A DNA stretch of 64,000 nt from Ancylomarina euxina (GCF_003863355.1 NZ_QQWG01000001.1:1-64000); one strand, 5' to 3'. Positions 8,406 through 18,761 are shown, numbered from the stretch's first letter. Notes: a model not told the origin generated them from the letters alone. Numbers and translations are program-made.

Positions 8406-9767
8406 ATGAAACAACAAATGAAGAATATCCTACAAATTGCGAGCATTCTTTTGTTGGTATTTTCAAGTTGGAGCCTGAAAGCCCAAACTGAGAATCTCAC
8501 AAAATTTAGTTTGCAGGAAGCCCAAAACTATGCTTTAGAAAATTCCTTTATGGTAAAGGGCAACGATTACGACTTAAAAGTGGCTAAGAAAAAAGTGTGG
8601 GAAGCGATTTCGACTGGTTTACCTCAAGTAAAAGCAAGCGCTGACTATACAAAAAACCTGGATATTGCAGTAAGTTTATTGCCTGCTGAAATTTTTGGCG
8701 GTACAGCTGGTGAATATACTCCTGTGAAGTTCGGACAAACCTATGCGAGTTCTGCTACAATTAATGTTGATCAAAAGATTTTTGATGGTTCATATATTGT
8801 AGGACTTGGAGCTGCCAAGGTTTTTGTGCAATTATCTCAAAACACAAAAATAAAATCAGAAATTGAAGTTAAAGATCTTGTAGCACAAGCCTATTATAAT
8901 GTTTTAATAGCTAGAGAAAATTACAAAACCATTGAAGAGAATGTAACGATCACCAAGAAAACTCATTTCGAAACTAAAGCTTATTACGAAAATGGTTTTC
9001 GTGAAGAATTGGATGTCGATCAGGTGATGTTAATGCTTAAGCGCTCTGAAAATCAATTGTCAGATGCTAAAAGAGCAATATCAAATTCTCTTATCATGTT
9101 AAAATTTACCATGGGTTATGATATAGAGAAAAAGATTGAGCTTAAAAATGATTTAGAAGCTTTCATAAACCCACTTCTGATTTCTAAAACAGAATCGACC
9201 GAATTAGATCTCGAAAATCATATCGACTATAGGATTGTAAGCACTCAGCTTAATGCTCAAAAATTAATCATTAGAAACGAACAATCAGGCTATCTTCCTA
9301 ATCTTTCAGCTTTTTACAACTATGGTAAAAATACAAGTACTGATGCTTCTAATGTCTATAAAAGCAATGTGCCATGGTTTAAATCATCAATGATTGGCTT
9401 AAAAATGAGCATGCCAATTTTCACTGGCTTTAATCGTCGTTCTAAGATTAAACAAGAGAAAATCAACTATAAGAAAATTGAAGATCTTAAATACAATACA
9501 GAACAAAGTCTTAAAAAAGATTTGAGCATTTCGTATAACTCATTGATGAATGCTAAAGATAATTACGAAAACGACCTGAAAGGTTTGGAAATTGCCAAAC
9601 GAATTTACGACAGAACTCTGGTTAAGTTTAACGAAGGAGTTTCCACTAGCACTGAACTTTCGAATAATGAACAACAGTATTTGAATTCTCATTCGGCTTA
9701 CATTGGATCAACACTTCAGTTATTAAATTCAAAAGTTGCATTCGATAAAGCTTTGGGGAAATTATAG
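8406..9767 (+). CDS. TolC-family outer membrane efflux channel
   Basis: A signal peptide ends near SLKAQ. The mature part shows two OEP-type halves of long helices and beta strands (FSLQEAQNYALENSF at the start, then PNLSAFYNYG and a second SMPIFTGFNRRSKIKQEK helix). At 453 residues it has the standard length of Bacteroidota TolC-like channels. It would be the outer membrane exit duct of the tripartite pump encoded by the two following genes. Confidence 0.92.
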   Translation: MKQQMKNILQIASILLLVFSSWSLKAQTENLTKFSLQEAQNYALENSFMVKGNDYDLKVAKKKVWEAISTGLPQVKASADYTKNLDIAVSLLPAEIFGGTAGEYTPVKFGQTYASSATINVDQKIFDGSYIVGLGAAKVFVQLSQNTKIKSEIEVKDLVAQAYYNVLIARENYKTIEENVTITKKTHFETKAYYENGFREELDVDQVMLMLKRSENQLSDAKRAISNSLIMLKFTMGYDIEKKIELKNDLEAFINPLLISKTESTELDLENHIDYRIVSTQLNAQKLIIRNEQSGYLPNLSAFYNYGKNTSTDASNVYKSNVPWFKSSMIGLKMSMPIFTGFNRRSKIKQEKINYKKIEDLKYNTEQSLKKDLSISYNSLMNAKDNYENDLKGLEIAKRIYDRTLVKFNEGVSTSTELSNNEQQYLNSHSAYIGSTLQLLNSKVAFDKALGKL

Positions 9768-9861
9768 GTTTCCAAACTTTAATATCTAACAATCAATTTA
9801 CACTTATAAAAAATCAGAATCCTTATTCAAGTTTGAAAACTGATTTTAAAATACAAAAACG

Positions 9862-10983
9862 ATGAAAAAATTTATTATAGCAGGTCTTATTCCATTATTG
9901 TTTGCATGTTCTGCCAAAAATGTTGACGAAAATAAAGACAAAACAGAAAAGCTAAAAGAATACAAAACTGAATTGAATCTTTTGAAAGAAAAAATTTCGA
10001 AACTTGAATCTGAAGTTAAGAAAGGACCTAAGAAAGAAATTGCTCTAAACGTAAATATTGAAAAATTGAATGTTTCAAAATTTGAGCACTTCATTCAAAT
10101 TACAGGAAATGTAGAAGCTGATAAAAACATTACCATTCAACCTGAAGCATCAGGAAATATTATTTCAATTGATGTGAAAGAAGGACAGCATGTGAAACAA
10201 GGAGATGTGATAGCACAACTAAACTTCTCAAAACTCCAAAACGATATAGATGAATTAAAAACGCAGTTGGCTTTAAGTAAAACTCTATTCGACAGACAAG
10301 AACGTTTGTGGAATCAAAAAATTGGTTCTGAAGTTGAATTCCTGACTATTAAATCTAATTTGGAAGCACAAAAAAGTAAACTAAGTGCTCTTGAAGCTCA
10401 AAAAGATTTAGCCATTGTTCGTGCTCCATTCGATGGCATTATCGATGAAATTCACCAGAAAAAAGGCGAAATGGCTGGTCCTTCTACCCCACTGGCTCAA
10501 CTTGTAAATATCAATCGCGTTTACGTTGAAGGCGATGTTTCTGAAACTTATCTGAATTCTATAAAAGCTGGTGGAAATGCTCAATTAGATTTTCCTGCTA
10601 TTAATTACCAGACTGAAGCACCGATTTACCGTACTTCGAATGTTATAGATCCTGCAAATAGAAGCTTTAAGGTTCGTGTGAATTTAAAAAACCCAGGTCA
10701 GATTATTAAACCAAACCTTATCTCAATTATAAAAATTCGCGATTTTGTTCAAAACGAAGCATTAGTCGTGCCTTCTATTATTATTAAGAAAGATTTCGAA
10801 GGGAACTACTTGTATATTGCTGAGAAAATGGATAAGAAAATGTTTGCAAAAAAGGTTTACGTTGATGTTTCTAAAACTTACAACAACCTTTCTATGATTG
10901 AATCAGGACTTATGTTAGGCGATTTAATTATTACTGAAGGTTTTTCACAAGTCGTTAACGGTACACTTATTAATATTAAATAA
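9862..10983 (+). CDS. RND efflux periplasmic adaptor lipoprotein
   Basis: This is a membrane fusion protein. A lipobox places the lipidated residue at Cys16 (LLFACSAK), followed by a coiled-coil region (residues 25-55). The lipoyl-like half motifs are ITIQPEASGNIISIDVKEGQHVKQGDVIAQL and APFDGIIDEIHQKKGEMAGP, split by an alpha-hairpin. Beta-barrel and membrane-proximal domains follow. It bridges the TolC-like channel and the RND pump, which flank it on the same strand. Confidence 0.93.
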   Translation: MKKFIIAGLIPLLFACSAKNVDENKDKTEKLKEYKTELNLLKEKISKLESEVKKGPKKEIALNVNIEKLNVSKFEHFIQITGNVEADKNITIQPEASGNIISIDVKEGQHVKQGDVIAQLNFSKLQNDIDELKTQLALSKTLFDRQERLWNQKIGSEVEFLTIKSNLEAQKSKLSALEAQKDLAIVRAPFDGIIDEIHQKKGEMAGPSTPLAQLVNINRVYVEGDVSETYLNSIKAGGNAQLDFPAINYQTEAPIYRTSNVIDPANRSFKVRVNLKNPGQIIKPNLISIIKIRDFVQNEALVVPSIIIKKDFEGNYLYIAEKMDKKMFAKKVYVDVSKTYNNLSMIESGLMLGDLIITEGFSQVVNGTLINIK

Positions 10984-11043
10984 TTACCGTATTAATAATT
11001 TTCGAATTTCATCCCGATCCTATCGGTACACAATAATATAAAG

Positions 11044-14000
11044 ATGAACGATAATACTAAAAACACACCTGCCGAAACTGAACAAAGACAGTTTAAGCCA
11101 ACCTTCGCAGCCTTAAAGAACAAGAATTCCATTTTTATTCTAACTGGTCTTTTATGTTTGTATGGTTTATTTTCATACATGGGTATGCCAAGGGAGTTAT
11201 TCCCTGAAGTCGTTATTCCAAATATTTCAATTTCTACACCATATCCAGGTAACTCACCTGTCGATATCGAAAACCTGGTGACAAGACCTATTGAGAAGGA
11301 ATTAAAATCTTTAAAAAATGTCAAGAAATTATCCTCTGCTTCTTTTGAAGATCTGAGTTTAATTATAGTAGAGTTTAATACAGATATTGAAGTTAAACAA
11401 GCTTTACAAGACACAAAAGATAAAGTTGATAAAGCATTAAGTGACTTACCTGATGATTTACCAAGCGATCCAGTTGTTGCAGATATTGATATGGCTGATT
11501 TTCCCATTCTGAATGTTAACTTATCTGGAGATTACGGCTTAGATGACTTAAAGCATTTTGCTGAAGAACTACAAGACAAATTTGAATCATTAGCTGAAGT
11601 TTCAGAAGCTGACATTAAGGGTATTGATGAGCGTGAAATTAAAATCAACGCTGATTTGCACAAAATGGAAGCCAACGGTATTGCTTTTAAAGATATAGAA
11701 ACAGCAATAGGTGACGAAAATGTAACCATGAGTGCGGGTACTTTAATTACCGATAATACACGTAGAAGTATTCGCACATCGGCCGACTACACCTCAATGA
11801 AACAGATTGAAAATACCATTGTAAAAGTCACAAATAATAAAGTAGTCTACCTTAAAGATGTCGCCGAAGTTGTTGATGGGTATGAAGAGCTTTCTTCAAT
11901 TTCCCGTTTAAATAACAACCCAGTAGTTTCACTTTCGTTGAGTAAGAAAAGTGGCGAAAATCTTCTGGCAGCTACCGATCAGATTTATAAGATTATTGCT
12001 GAGCTTAAAGAAAGTGGATTCTTACCAGAGGGCTTAACCGTAACAGTTACCAACGATACTTCTGAAGATGTTCGTGGTATGATTAGTGATTTGGAGAATT
12101 CTATTATCATGGGTATGATTTTAGTTGTTCTTATTCTGTATTTATTTATGGGATTAAGAAATGCATTATTTTCTGGTTTAGCTATTCCTATGTCGATGTT
12201 TATCTCAATGATAGTTCTAAGTCAAATGGGATATACCATTAATCAGATGATTCTTTTTTCTCTGATTCTGGCCTTAGGGATGTTGGTTGATAATGCCATT
12301 GTCGTCGTCGAGAATGTTTATCGACTCCACGAAGAAGGCCTCCCTCCTCTCGAGGCAACTAAAAGAGGAGTGAGTGAAATTGCTGGCCCAATCATATCGT
12401 CAACAGCAACAACTGTTGCAGCCTTTTTCCCTCTATTAATGTGGGGTGGCATTATGGGAGAGTTCATGAAATATCTGCCAATTACTTTGATTATTGTTCT
12501 GACATCATCATTATTTGTTGCTTTAATTCTGAATCCAGTCTTTACAGCAACTTTTGTTAAGATTGATAACATTAAAGCAAAATTGAAATACAAAAGGGTT
12601 ATTACAATTGCTTCTATTATTATCGCAATTTCAATACCTTTCTATATTGCTACAAGTTATTTCGTTGCTAATATTTTAGTTTGTATCGCAATTGTCATGC
12701 TATTTAATTTATTAGCATTAAGACCTTTTGCGCGTTGGTTCCAATTAAAAATGTTGGTAACACTTGAAAATGTATACGAGAATAGTTTGCGATTTGCTCT
12801 TAAAGGCTACCGTCCTCTACTTTTCTTTTTTGCCACATTTGTATTAATGGTCGGATCAATATCTTTCTATTTTGGAAGTGACCCTGTTGTTGTTTTCTTT
12901 CCAGATAATGATCCTAAATCTGTTTATGTAACAATGGAATTGCCTTTGGGAACTGATATTCATAAAACAGATGAGATTTCTGGAAGAGTAGAGAAAATTG
13001 TCAAGAATACTCTTGAGCCTTATCAGGATATAATCCGTTCTGTAGCAACCAATGTTGGATCAGGTAAAGGTGGTATGTTTGAATCAAGTCGCGCTGCAAA
13101 CAAGTCTTTAACGACAGTTTCTTTTGTTGAATTTAAAGATAGAAAAGGACACAGTACATCTGAAATTATGAAACTCATATCTAAAAATCTTAATGGGTTT
13201 GTTGGTGCGAAGATATTTGTTGAAAAAGATGATAGTGGACCTCCAGTTGGAAATCCAATTAACTTAGAAGTTTCTGGTGATGATTTTGAAGAGTTATTGA
13301 CTATTTCAAATGACATCAAACAAATGCTTGATGCTGATAAAATTCCAGGTATTGAAGAGTTAAAATTAGATTTGGATCAGGGAAAACCTGAAATGTTGAT
13401 TAATATCGATAGAGATAAGGTTCGTCGATTTGGTTTATCAACCAGTCAAGTTGCAAGTGCACTTCGTAATTCACTATATGGTTTAGAGGTTTCTAAATTT
13501 AAGGATGGTGAGGATGAGTTTGATATCATGCTACGTTTAAGCGATAAATATCGATACGATGTTCCAGCTCTAATGAATCAAAAAATTTCTCTGATGAGTC
13601 CTGTAAATAATAAATTTATACAGATCCCTATTTCATCGGTTGCTTCCTATAAATATGGATCAACATATGAACGAATCAACCGTATAGAAAACAAACGTGT
13701 TGTAACTATTTATTCTAATGTTGTTGAAGGATTTAATGCCAATGTTATTAATACTCGTATTAGAGAGTTAATGGCTGACTACAATATGCCCAAGTCTTAT
13801 TCATTTAAACTAACGGGTGAGCAAGAAGAACAAGATGAGACATCAGCCTTCCTGGCGGAAGCTCTTATGATTGCTTTAGCATTGATTACATTAATCTTAG
13901 TAACTCAATTTAACTCAGCTGTTAAGCCTTTAATCATCATGATTACAGTTCTTTTTAGTACCATTGGTGTATTCCTTGGTTTAGGTACTTTCCAAATGCC

Positions 14001-14469
14001 ATTCGTTATTTTAATGACAGGTATTGGTATTATATCTCTGGCAGGTATTGTGGTTAATAACGGAATTGTTCTGGTCGATTATATCGATTTGCTAAGAAAA
14101 GAGAAAAAAGCGAATACCGACTTAGAAGGTAGAAAATATTTGACACCACAACAAGAAATTGATTGTATTGCTCAAGCAGGTAAAACGCGTTTACGTCCGG
14201 TTTTGCTTACAGCTATTACAACAGTATTAGGCTTATTACCACTTGCAGTTGGTATGAATTTTAATTTCTTAACCCTTTTTAGTGAATTCGATCCACAACT
14301 ATCATTCGGTAGTGATAGTACTGCATTTTGGGGACCAATGTCCTGGACTGTGATTTTCGGTTTAACCGTTGCCACTTTCCTTACATTGATTATTGCACCT
14401 GTGATGTTTAGAATTTCAACTCAGGTTGAACACAGACTTTATCGTTTAGCTGAAAAAAGACAAAAATAA
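11044..14469 (+). CDS. RND-family efflux pump
   Basis: At 1141 residues this has the two-fold RND architecture: TM1 near residues 28-47, a large porter loop, TM2-6, a second loop and TM8-12. Family motifs include YPGNSPVDIENLVTRPIE in the first porter domain and the proton-relay segment LGMLVDNAIVVVENVYR in TM4. GIVVNNGIVLVDYIDLLRKE and the late KTRLRPVLLTAITTVLGLLPL repeat are also present. It is probably an AcrB/MexB-like inner membrane proton antiporter. The substrate is unknown. It is the last gene of the TetR-TolC-adaptor-pump operon and is followed by a strong hairpin. Confidence 0.94.
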   Translation: MNDNTKNTPAETEQRQFKPTFAALKNKNSIFILTGLLCLYGLFSYMGMPRELFPEVVIPNISISTPYPGNSPVDIENLVTRPIEKELKSLKNVKKLSSASFEDLSLIIVEFNTDIEVKQALQDTKDKVDKALSDLPDDLPSDPVVADIDMADFPILNVNLSGDYGLDDLKHFAEELQDKFESLAEVSEADIKGIDEREIKINADLHKMEANGIAFKDIETAIGDENVTMSAGTLITDNTRRSIRTSADYTSMKQIENTIVKVTNNKVVYLKDVAEVVDGYEELSSISRLNNNPVVSLSLSKKSGENLLAATDQIYKIIAELKESGFLPEGLTVTVTNDTSEDVRGMISDLENSIIMGMILVVLILYLFMGLRNALFSGLAIPMSMFISMIVLSQMGYTINQMILFSLILALGMLVDNAIVVVENVYRLHEEGLPPLEATKRGVSEIAGPIISSTATTVAAFFPLLMWGGIMGEFMKYLPITLIIVLTSSLFVALILNPVFTATFVKIDNIKAKLKYKRVITIASIIIAISIPFYIATSYFVANILVCIAIVMLFNLLALRPFARWFQLKMLVTLENVYENSLRFALKGYRPLLFFFATFVLMVGSISFYFGSDPVVVFFPDNDPKSVYVTMELPLGTDIHKTDEISGRVEKIVKNTLEPYQDIIRSVATNVGSGKGGMFESSRAANKSLTTVSFVEFKDRKGHSTSEIMKLISKNLNGFVGAKIFVEKDDSGPPVGNPINLEVSGDDFEELLTISNDIKQMLDADKIPGIEELKLDLDQGKPEMLINIDRDKVRRFGLSTSQVASALRNSLYGLEVSKFKDGEDEFDIMLRLSDKYRYDVPALMNQKISLMSPVNNKFIQIPISSVASYKYGSTYERINRIENKRVVTIYSNVVEGFNANVINTRIRELMADYNMPKSYSFKLTGEQEEQDETSAFLAEALMIALALITLILVTQFNSAVKPLIIMITVLFSTIGVFLGLGTFQMPFVILMTGIGIISLAGIVVNNGIVLVDYIDLLRKEKKANTDLEGRKYLTPQQEIDCIAQAGKTRLRPVLLTAITTVLGLLPLAVGMNFNFLTLFSEFDPQLSFGSDSTAFWGPMSWTVIFGLTVATFLTLIIAPVMFRISTQVEHRLYRLAEKRQK

Positions 14470-14490
14470 GTCTATATAGAATAAAAAGAA

Positions 14491-14524
14491 ATGCCCAAAA
14501 CTCGTTTGAGTTTTGGGCATTTTA
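14491..14524. terminator. Bidirectional terminator between RND pump and GH16-like gene
   Basis: Perfect 13-bp arms (ATGCCCAAAACTC and its complement) around a GTTT loop have T-rich tails on both sides. It serves both converging genes. Confidence 0.85.
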
Positions 14525-14550
14525 TATTCTAGTAGATTATAAATCCAATA

Positions 14551-15957
14551 TTAAAACTTCTGGTAACATTTAACCCAATCAATTTCCATAACTGAATTGA
14601 TATCCGACTTTGGATTAATAACACCCGAACTCAGAATAAGATACATAGGATCTTGAGGAATATTTTCAGTTTGAGTGTAAACAACCACATCGTTTATTTT
14701 CCAAACTAATTTATTTGGAGCCCACTCTAAAGAATAAATGAAAAAATCATTTGTCCAGTCTAGACCTTTAATTTTTGCTTGCTTAACCAAAGGTTTCTCT
14801 TCAGATCCTGTAATTTGCCCTGGAAATAATTTTCCACAACTACCAGTTCTTGCAATATCAATATGTGGTAAGCTTGTATCGGAAAGCATCCAGAATGCAT
14901 GCATCACATTTTTAATATCACTCACTTTAATTTTAGCTTCGAATAAACCATATTTCTGACGGAAAGATTTCCCTGTACTAATTAAGGCTGAAGTATAATC
15001 AAACTCAGTTGGTATAAAACCAAATTTTGCATCCCATACTTTGCCTTGAGCTTTCTCTTTTCGAGTTTCAAGTCGAGCTACAGAGTCTGATATTTTGATA
15101 TTCTTTTCAGAAAAAATATGAGCATCGCTTGGTAAAGCGTAATCATCATTCATTAATACATCACCCCAATAATAACGAGTCATCCATTTGTCCTTATCTA
15201 GCTCAGTACCTTCAAAATCTTCAAAAAAAGTCAATTCCCATTCTTTAACCAAATGAAAATCGTTCTTCTTTTTGAATTGAAAATATTTTTTTAATGATTC
15301 TGTTTCACTCAATTCTTTATAAGTAATCAATTTATTGAAAGCCTCTGATTTTTCAAATCGCTTCTTATCTAACAAATAATCCTTTTCTGATACAAATTCT
15401 TCAGAAGCTAATTCGGTTTTCAAATCTTCAATCTCCTGCAATAGATTTGAAGCTAAAACCTCAAAGTAAATTTTATGCTTATTTGAGTGTTTAAATTTAA
15501 AATAAGATCTTATTTCTGATGACTTTTTTAAACTCTTATAAAGTAACCAAGTTTCTTTATCTTCTTTTTTTGTCAGTTTCCCAGAGTTAACATCAGCTTG
15601 TAATTCCATATATCTTACAAGATCTTCTGACTCTTTCATTTTTTCAAAAGATAAAAGTTCAGATCCATCGTTAACAGACGAATAAATTTTATAGCGTTTC
15701 GATTTTAAAAGACGCTTAAGCTCCTTTTCTTTTCTTTCCAGCTCACTACCTTTAAAGCTTTTAGCTTCAATTTGTTTTCTATTTTGTTTAAAATCTTCGG
15801 AATTAACCTCTTTTTCAAGTTCTATATATTTCTGTAAATCCTCAGAATCTTCAAAAGCAATAAATTCTTCGTGGTCGTTCAAAAGCTGATTTTTTCTTTC
15901 TTCAAGTATTGAAGTATTTGCTGCTTTTCGAAGTTTAGATGAAAGGAATAAAGCCAT
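14551..15957 (-). CDS. GH16-fold protein with helical repeats, probably inactive
   Basis: The C-terminal half (about residue 235 onward) is a GH16 jelly roll: WELTFFEDFEGTELDKDKW, then YGLFEAKIKVSD, MHAFWMLSD, FFIYSLEWAPNKLVWKINDVVVY and a final MEIDWVKCYQ. The catalytic box, normally E-x-D-x-x-E, reads HIDIAR here. H365 replaces the nucleophile and R370 the acid/base, while D367 remains. The N-terminal half is helical, with four spaced copies of a motif like SEDLQKYIELEKEV (also SEDLVRYMELQADV, SEIRSYFKFK, ESLKKYFQFKKK). There is no signal peptide. It is therefore likely an intracellular carbohydrate-binding or scaffold pseudoenzyme. The fold is confident and the role is unknown. Confidence 0.85.
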   Translation of the reverse strand: MALFLSSKLRKAANTSILEERKNQLLNDHEEFIAFEDSEDLQKYIELEKEVNSEDFKQNRKQIEAKSFKGSELERKEKELKRLLKSKRYKIYSSVNDGSELLSFEKMKESEDLVRYMELQADVNSGKLTKKEDKETWLLYKSLKKSSEIRSYFKFKHSNKHKIYFEVLASNLLQEIEDLKTELASEEFVSEKDYLLDKKRFEKSEAFNKLITYKELSETESLKKYFQFKKKNDFHLVKEWELTFFEDFEGTELDKDKWMTRYYWGDVLMNDDYALPSDAHIFSEKNIKISDSVARLETRKEKAQGKVWDAKFGFIPTEFDYTSALISTGKSFRQKYGLFEAKIKVSDIKNVMHAFWMLSDTSLPHIDIARTGSCGKLFPGQITGSEEKPLVKQAKIKGLDWTNDFFIYSLEWAPNKLVWKINDVVVYTQTENIPQDPMYLILSSGVINPKSDINSVMEIDWVKCYQKF

Positions 15958-16124
15958 ATTTTATGCTATTTGATGTTAAGAATGAAGTCCGAATTTAATC
16001 ATTTCTTATAAATACTCAATTTATTGAGAGAATGATTCAGTAGTATGAAAAAAGTATTTGTTCTAATTTCAAAAAATGTAGTGCCTAAATTACAAACTTT
16101 TAAGTCCAAATATAGAAATCTTAT

Positions 16125-16946
16125 TTATTGCTTAACAAAGTTGAAAGTAATACTTCCCACTTGCTTGATAGGACTTTTATTATCTGCATTAAATCGAGAT
16201 CGATAAGCCGCATTCAAAGCAGCTTCGTATAGGTTTTCATCTCTGGTATCCGATTCTTTTTCAAGAACCTTAGCTTTTATCACCTTACCTTGTCGACTCA
16301 CCGTAATTTCTACGCGAACCCTACCCGAATTTTCACATTTAAAAACTGGAATCGGCAGAATTAATTTATGTCGTCCACTCAAGCTATAAAAAACACTACT
16401 CGGTCCACTATACTCTATATTTTTTAGCGAATCTAATTTTAATTGCTCTTTGCGTTCTTTAGCTACTTGAGCACTATCACGCTTGAATGCATCGATATCT
16501 TTTTGACTAGCACCATATTCATTAGATTCATAACCATCCAACTCTTGTTTGATATCATCAATCATTTTATCGATATCCTGCGCTGTTCGTTCTCTCCTAT
16601 TCTCAGTTTTTAAATCCTGATTGACTGCTATTGACTTTAGCATTTCATCAACACTACTGGATATTTTATCTTTTTGTTTCTCAACTTTATCTTCCTCAAC
16701 CCGTTTGTTTTCCTGTTCTATTTGTTGCACAATATCATCAGGAATGGCTAAGGTAATTTCAGTTTCTACGAAACGCATGGGTGAATTAAGCTTAAATAAT
16801 AACAAAATAATAAGTAAGACCATATGAAAAGCCAAAGTTCCCATTAATCCGTAACGATTACGATTTAAGTAGTCCTTCAATTCCTCCCAGGCACTTATAT
16901 TTGAGCTGTATTGATTTTCTTTATTTAATTCTGACTTAGCCACCAA
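16125..16946 (-). CDS. TonB-like energy transducer protein
   Basis: One N-terminal membrane helix (about residues 36-52, LAFHMVLLIILLLF) is followed by a long charged periplasmic linker. The C-terminal domain (RHKLILPIPVFKCENSGRVRVEITVSRQGKVIKAKV, then AALNAAYRSRFNAD) matches the TonB C-terminal/AgmX fold. The start is not an ATG: the frame opens with TTG 16946 followed by GTG 16943, and the next Met lies inside the membrane region. No ExbB/ExbD genes are nearby, so the TonB role is family-based. Confidence 0.8.
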   Translation of the reverse strand: MVAKSELNKENQYSSNISAWEELKDYLNRNRYGLMGTLAFHMVLLIILLLFKLNSPMRFVETEITLAIPDDIVQQIEQENKRVEEDKVEKQKDKISSSVDEMLKSIAVNQDLKTENRRERTAQDIDKMIDDIKQELDGYESNEYGASQKDIDAFKRDSAQVAKERKEQLKLDSLKNIEYSGPSSVFYSLSGRHKLILPIPVFKCENSGRVRVEITVSRQGKVIKAKVLEKESDTRDENLYEAALNAAYRSRFNADNKSPIKQVGSITFNFVKQ

Positions 16947-17220
16947 TTCTATTAATTCTGATTAAGATTTAAAATCAAACAAAGCTATCAAGATTAGTTG
17001 AAATAGGCAATTTTGATAAAAATGATATCAAGCCTCTTTTAAATATATTATAAGTAAAAACTCTTCCTATCAATACAATAATATGATTATCAATAAGGTG
17101 CTAAAAGTGCGTTTATCAGGGCATTACCAACAAAACCATTTTTTTTATTTAAATAATATTTTTAAATTATGGCTAATAATAAGTCTTTTAACGATGAAAA
17201 GGGCTTGAAACTTATTTCAT

Positions 17221-17955
17221 ATGCCACCTAAAACACGTTATAAAAAATGGAATGCATACAGGTATTATATAACAAGTACGTGGTGGGACTTTTTAAACCT
17301 ATTTTTCCCTCTAAACTGTGCAGCTTGTGGTAATTATTTATTTAAAGGTGAAAAGGTTATTTGTACATCTTGTCTCTTTCAATTACCTAAAACAAACTTT
17401 CATTTTCATAAAGAAAATCCCATTTTTGAAATTTTCATAGGCCGTGTTAAAATTAATAATGCCACCGCATTTTTTACTTTTAATAAAGGCAGTAAATATC
17501 AAAAACTCATACACAAACTAAAATACAATAGACAAGCTGAAATAGGTATTGAACTTGGAAGGCATTTTGGAAATACCTTAATGAATTCAGATGAGTATAG
17601 AGATATTGATTTCATCATACCTGTCCCACTCCATCCAAAAAAGAAAAAAGCGAGAACCTACAATCAATCAGAAATGATTGCAAAAGGCATGGCAGAAGTA
17701 ATGAATTCTAAATTACTTGTCGATGTACTCGTAAGAAATATTCATTCGGAATCGCAAACTAAAAAAGATAAAATTGAAAGATGGCTAAATGTAAAAAATG
17801 TGTTTGCTTTAAAATCTTCAGAACAAATAAAAAATAAACATGTTTTATTAGTGGATGATGTGGTCACAACTGGCGCTACTCTCGAAGCGTGCGCTCAAAG
17901 GTTATTAGAAACAGATCAAATCAAAGTCAGTATCGCTTGTCTGGCTCAAGCCTAA
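17221..17955 (+). CDS. comF: ComF family phosphoribosyltransferase-like protein
   Basis: An N-terminal four-cysteine zinc ribbon (NCAACGNYL and ICTSC) precedes a phosphoribosyltransferase fold with the PRPP-binding loop LLVDDVVTTGATLEACA. The mid-protein string VPLHPKKKKARTYNQSEMIAKG is typical of ComF/GntX. Homologues take part in DNA uptake or use of external DNA, with a helicase partner in Firmicutes. The Bacteroidota role is not established. The length of 244 residues is normal. Confidence 0.9.
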   Translation: MPPKTRYKKWNAYRYYITSTWWDFLNLFFPLNCAACGNYLFKGEKVICTSCLFQLPKTNFHFHKENPIFEIFIGRVKINNATAFFTFNKGSKYQKLIHKLKYNRQAEIGIELGRHFGNTLMNSDEYRDIDFIIPVPLHPKKKKARTYNQSEMIAKGMAEVMNSKLLVDVLVRNIHSESQTKKDKIERWLNVKNVFALKSSEQIKNKHVLLVDDVVTTGATLEACAQRLLETDQIKVSIACLAQA

Positions 17956-17974
17956 ATTGACATTATTGCATAAA

Positions 17975-18017
17975 AAAACCTTAATTTATTTTTAATCTTT
18001 ATATAAATTAAGGTTTT
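17975..18017 (-). terminator. Terminator of the two-component operon
   Basis: Perfect 15-bp arms (17975-17989 with 18003-18017) are followed by a T run on the minus strand. It lies just after the response regulator stop and is also positioned to stop comF transcription. Confidence 0.75.
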
Positions 18018-18038
18018 CAATTATTTACCCAGGAAAAT

Positions 18039-18743
18039 CTACTCGTTATCTACAAATTTATAACCGACACCTTTCACCGTTTTTATCAAATTATCACCTA
18101 ATTTTTCTCTTAATTTTCGAATATGAACATCAATTGTTCTATCACCAACAATAATATTTTCTCCCCAAACGCCATTATAAATTTCCTCTCGAGTGAAAAC
18201 TCTTTGTGGACGAGATGATAATAAACACAACAATTCAAATTCTTTTCGAGGTAAAGAAAGCTCTTCATTATCTTTTAAAACCAAATAACGTTCCTTATCA
18301 ATAGCAATAGGTCCAATTTGCTTTATAGTATTTTCTTCATTCTGTGCAGTTGCATTAGATCGATTAGAACGTTTCAACATGGCTTTAATTCGAGATATTA
18401 AAACTTTAGGTTTAATTGGTTTACTAATATAGTCATCTGCTCCAGCATCGAAACCAGCAATTTGAGAATAATCTTCACTTCTCGCTGTTAAAAATGTAAT
18501 CAAAACATCTGAAAAATCAGGCATTTCTCTCAATTTATCACAAGTTTCAATCCCATCCATTTCGGGCATCATTACATCTAAAATAATCAGATGGGGTCGG
18601 AATTTTTTCGCAATTTCTATACTTTCAATCCCATTACTAGCTGTTTCAACCTGGAATCCTTCCTTCCTAATATTATAACTTAAGAATTCTAAAATGTCTG
18701 GTTCATCATCGACAAGTAAAATTTTATAGTCACTATTTTCCAT
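18039..18743 (-). CDS. OmpR/PhoB-family response regulator
   Basis: The receiver domain (residues 6-120) has the acidic pair DDEP, the phospho-acceptor in LIILDVMMPEMDG, the switch residue in FLTARS and the conserved Lys in ISKPIKPK. A winged helix follows (RKEFELLCLLSSRPQRVFTREEIY, VGDRTIDVHIRKLREKLGD, VKGVGYKF). It lies 18 bp downstream of its histidine kinase in one operon. Architecture fits PhoB or RprY-like regulators; target genes are not visible. Confidence 0.93.
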   Translation of the reverse strand: MENSDYKILLVDDEPDILEFLSYNIRKEGFQVETASNGIESIEIAKKFRPHLIILDVMMPEMDGIETCDKLREMPDFSDVLITFLTARSEDYSQIAGFDAGADDYISKPIKPKVLISRIKAMLKRSNRSNATAQNEENTIKQIGPIAIDKERYLVLKDNEELSLPRKEFELLCLLSSRPQRVFTREEIYNGVWGENIIVGDRTIDVHIRKLREKLGDNLIKTVKGVGYKFVDNE

Positions 18744-18761
18744 ATCAAATATTTTAGATGC

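Noticed and set aside
12318-12593. Leftward frame inside the RND pump gene
   Set aside because: It is an antisense frame within a strongly conserved pump, and its sequence mirrors the conserved membrane segment.
14551-15957. Secreted laminarinase for glucan breakdown
   Set aside because: It lacks a signal peptide and both catalytic glutamates, and no SusC/SusD or other glycan-use genes are nearby.
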